Positions 6,740 to 7,867 of a DNA stretch of 7,867 bases are shown one piece after another (within the stretch, counting starts at the first letter, position 1; the number at the start of each line of letters is the position of its first letter). The translations under genes were made by a program, and so were the position numbers. Under the pieces are notes generated by a model, which did not search any database, was not told where the DNA came from, and was given only the letters and a program-made list of their open reading frames with translations. This DNA comes from Spirochaetota bacterium (GTDB taxonomy: Bacteria > Spirochaetota > Spirochaetia > Treponematales > Treponemataceae). The stretch spans positions 1 through 7,867 of the forward strand of contig JAKPSR010000078.1 in NCBI GenBank assembly GCA_029571425.1, given 5' to 3'.

Positions 6740-7728
6740 CAGTACGAGTCGTCGACGCCGTAATACGGCGCGCGCGCCGCGTCGGTCTCTATCCACTTCA
6801 GCACGTTCTGGTTGAATTCCTTCGCCGAGAAGTACCCCATGCTCTTGAGCCGCTCGTTCATCGCCGCGGTCTCCAGGATGATGGGAACGTTCCGGCCAGG
6901 CTTGACCGGTATCTCGAGCTTCGGCACCCGGACCCCGAGAATGTCCATCGTCAGCGACTCGGTGCCGATCCGGTCGTACACCTTGTTCGCGTCCCACTCC
7001 TCGAGCTTCGCGACGATCTGGACTTCCTTCCGCTCGCGGATGGAGCCGACGCCGTAGAGCTGGGTCACGTTGATGATCCCGAGCCCGCGTATCTCCATGT
7101 GGTGGCCGATGATCTTGTTCGCGCCCTGCCCGATCAGGCTGTTGCCGTTGACGCAGGATATCTCGACCACGTCGTCGGCGACGAGGCGATGCCCGCGCTC
7201 GATGAGCTCGAGGGCGGTCTCGCTCTTCCCGACGCCGGAGTCGCCCAGTATCAGGATGCCGAGCCCGTACACCTCGACGAGGACGCCATGGATGGACACG
7301 CGGGGGGCGAATATGTTCGAGAGGATTCGAAGGAGCCGCGACGAGAACTCGCTCGAGTCGAGCCCGGTCTGCAGGACCGGGCAGCCAGTCCGCTCGGCGA
7401 CATCGAGGAAGGGCTTACCCGGCTCGAGGTTATGGGAAAAGATGCAGCACGGCAACTGATACGAGAACATCTGCTCGATGGTGTCGAGCCGTCCCTCGCC
7501 GATCAGTTTGTTAAGGTAGGCCACCTCGCCCCTGCCGAAAAGCTGAACTCGCTGAAAGGCGAAAGACTCGAAGAAACCCGAGAGGGCTAATCCCGGGCGG
7601 TTCAGGTCCGGAATGGTGATATCCCGAACCAGGCCACGCCGCCCGCAGACGCACCTCAGGTCGAGGGAATCGTGCTCCTTTAAGTCCAAATCAAGGAGGT
7701 CGAGTACGGAGAACCGTTTCGTGGCCAT
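6739..7728 (-). CDS. hprK: HPr kinase/phosphorylase
   Basis: This bifunctional cytoplasmic enzyme phosphorylates HPr on Ser46 with ATP or pyrophosphate and removes the phosphate by phosphorolysis, linking metabolic state to the phosphotransferase system. The 329 residues fit the family length. The N-terminal domain (about 1-140) is the variable regulatory part. The catalytic domain then shows SIHGVLVEVYG (H147), the Walker A loop GDSGVGKS (162-169, K168), RLVADD (D185, D186), the HPrK signature MEIRGLGIINV (211-221), YDRIG (251-255) and VKPGRNVPIILETAAMN (275-291). All key motifs look intact. The start at ATG 7728 fits the family N-terminus. AAGGG lies 11 bases upstream, which is long for a Shine-Dalgarno sequence. 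The gene follows the hibernation factor gene by 45 bases and precedes its substrate gene ptsH by 11, so kinase and target are made together. Confidence 0.97.
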   Translation of the reverse strand: MATKRFSVLDLLDLDLKEHDSLDLRCVCGRRGLVRDITIPDLNRPGLALSGFFESFAFQRVQLFGRGEVAYLNKLIGEGRLDTIEQMFSYQLPCCIFSHNLEPGKPFLDVAERTGCPVLQTGLDSSEFSSRLLRILSNIFAPRVSIHGVLVEVYGLGILILGDSGVGKSETALELIERGHRLVADDVVEISCVNGNSLIGQGANKIIGHHMEIRGLGIINVTQLYGVGSIRERKEVQIVAKLEEWDANKVYDRIGTESLTMDILGVRVPKLEIPVKPGRNVPIILETAAMNERLKSMGYFSAKEFNQNVLKWIETDAARAPYYGVDDSY

Positions 7729-7733
7729 ACTTG

Positions 7734-7763
7734 ACTATACCCTTCCCCGGGCCTTCTTGTAAA
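7734..7763 (-). promoter_or_regulatory. Candidate internal promoter for hprK, leaderless geometry
   Basis: On the minus strand TTTACA (7763-7758) and TATAGT (7739-7734) are separated by 18 bases, and each matches the sigma-70 consensus at five of six positions. Only five bases lie between the -10 box and ATG 7728, so transcription would begin at or next to the start codon. If active, it would let hprK, ptsH and the genes behind them be expressed apart from the hibernation factor gene. Pattern evidence only. Confidence 0.35.
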
Positions 7764-7773
7764 CCGAGTTTCG

Positions 7774-7867
7774 CTACTTCTTATCCTGGATCTTATCCTT
7801 CTCCTTCCGGATTTTTTGGTCCAGCACGTCCATCAGCTTGTTAACGCCGGCCGCGAAGTCGAACTCC
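7774..7867 (-). CDS. hpf: Ribosome hibernation promoting factor, C-terminal end (partial)
   Basis: Only the last 30 codons and a TAG stop are in the window; the gene enters from the right edge. The visible residues read EFDFAAGVNKLMDVLDQK followed by a lysine-rich end (IRKEKDKIQDKK). This matches the final helix of short hibernation factors (HPF/RaiA), where 'D-hydrophobic-A-A-hydrophobic-D-x-hydrophobic-x-x-x-L-x-x-Q-hydrophobic-x-K' is followed by a KxKDK-type tail that contacts the ribosome. These proteins bind the 30S subunit in resting cells and stop translation. The chain ends right after this helix, so it would be the short form without the extra dimerisation domain. Its position directly before hprK and ptsH supports the call. 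raiA is an equally valid symbol. Confidence 0.72.
   Translation of the reverse strand, partial: EFDFAAGVNKLMDVLDQKIRKEKDKIQDKK

Noticed and set aside
6728..6997. Upstream extension of the HPr reading frame by 90 codons
   Set aside because: It lies inside hprK in another frame, and the HPr family start and a good Shine-Dalgarno sequence both point to ATG 6727.
6721..7590. Open frame of 289 codons on the plus strand opposite hprK
   Set aside because: It is the mirror of the highly conserved hprK catalytic domain, with no ribosome site or family pattern.

Overview
The window reads as part of a GC-rich bacterial chromosome, most likely a spirochaete of the Treponema/Spirochaeta type. I infer this from the HPr sequence (treponeme-like around both phosphorylation sites, acidic C-terminus), the order hpf/raiA, hprK, ptsH, and an envelope with signal peptides and a probable outer-membrane barrel, which points to a double-membraned cell. 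Codon use looks uniform throughout. I see no insertion sequence, phage gene, CRISPR array, tRNA or rRNA, and no gene-free stretch longer than 50 bases.

Left part. A secreted protein gene with a LamG-like start runs leftward off the edge (443 to 1). Only 32 bases separate it from the divergent uvrC, and candidate promoters for the two directions overlap in and around this gap. uvrC (476-2536, +) encodes a complete UvrABC excinuclease subunit C with all expected domains. Its stop codon overlaps the start of the next gene (ATGA), which encodes a 591-residue secreted protein, probably an outer-membrane beta barrel of Wzi type (2533-4308, +).

Right part. A compact leftward operon starts beyond the right edge and reads: end of a ribosome hibernation factor (hpf/raiA, 7866-7774), hprK (7728-6739), ptsH (6727-6461), a membrane sensor with a HAMP domain but no kinase domain (6464-5349, TTG start), and holA (5341-4325). 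Gaps are 45, 11, -4 and 7 bases. The operon converges on the barrel gene with 16 bases between the stop codons.

Function. HPrK and HPr form a regulatory phosphotransfer pair: HPr keeps both His15 and Ser46, so it can take phosphate from the PTS and from HPrK. No PTS enzyme or sugar permease is visible in the window. The membrane protein beside HPr resembles the sensing half of an NtrY-family histidine kinase whose catalytic half is missing, and it is the most unusual item here. I did not find a clear, wholly new system; the best leads are this kinase-less sensor, the start geometry suggesting leaderless uvrC and hprK messages, and the coupling of a repair gene to an outer-membrane protein gene.
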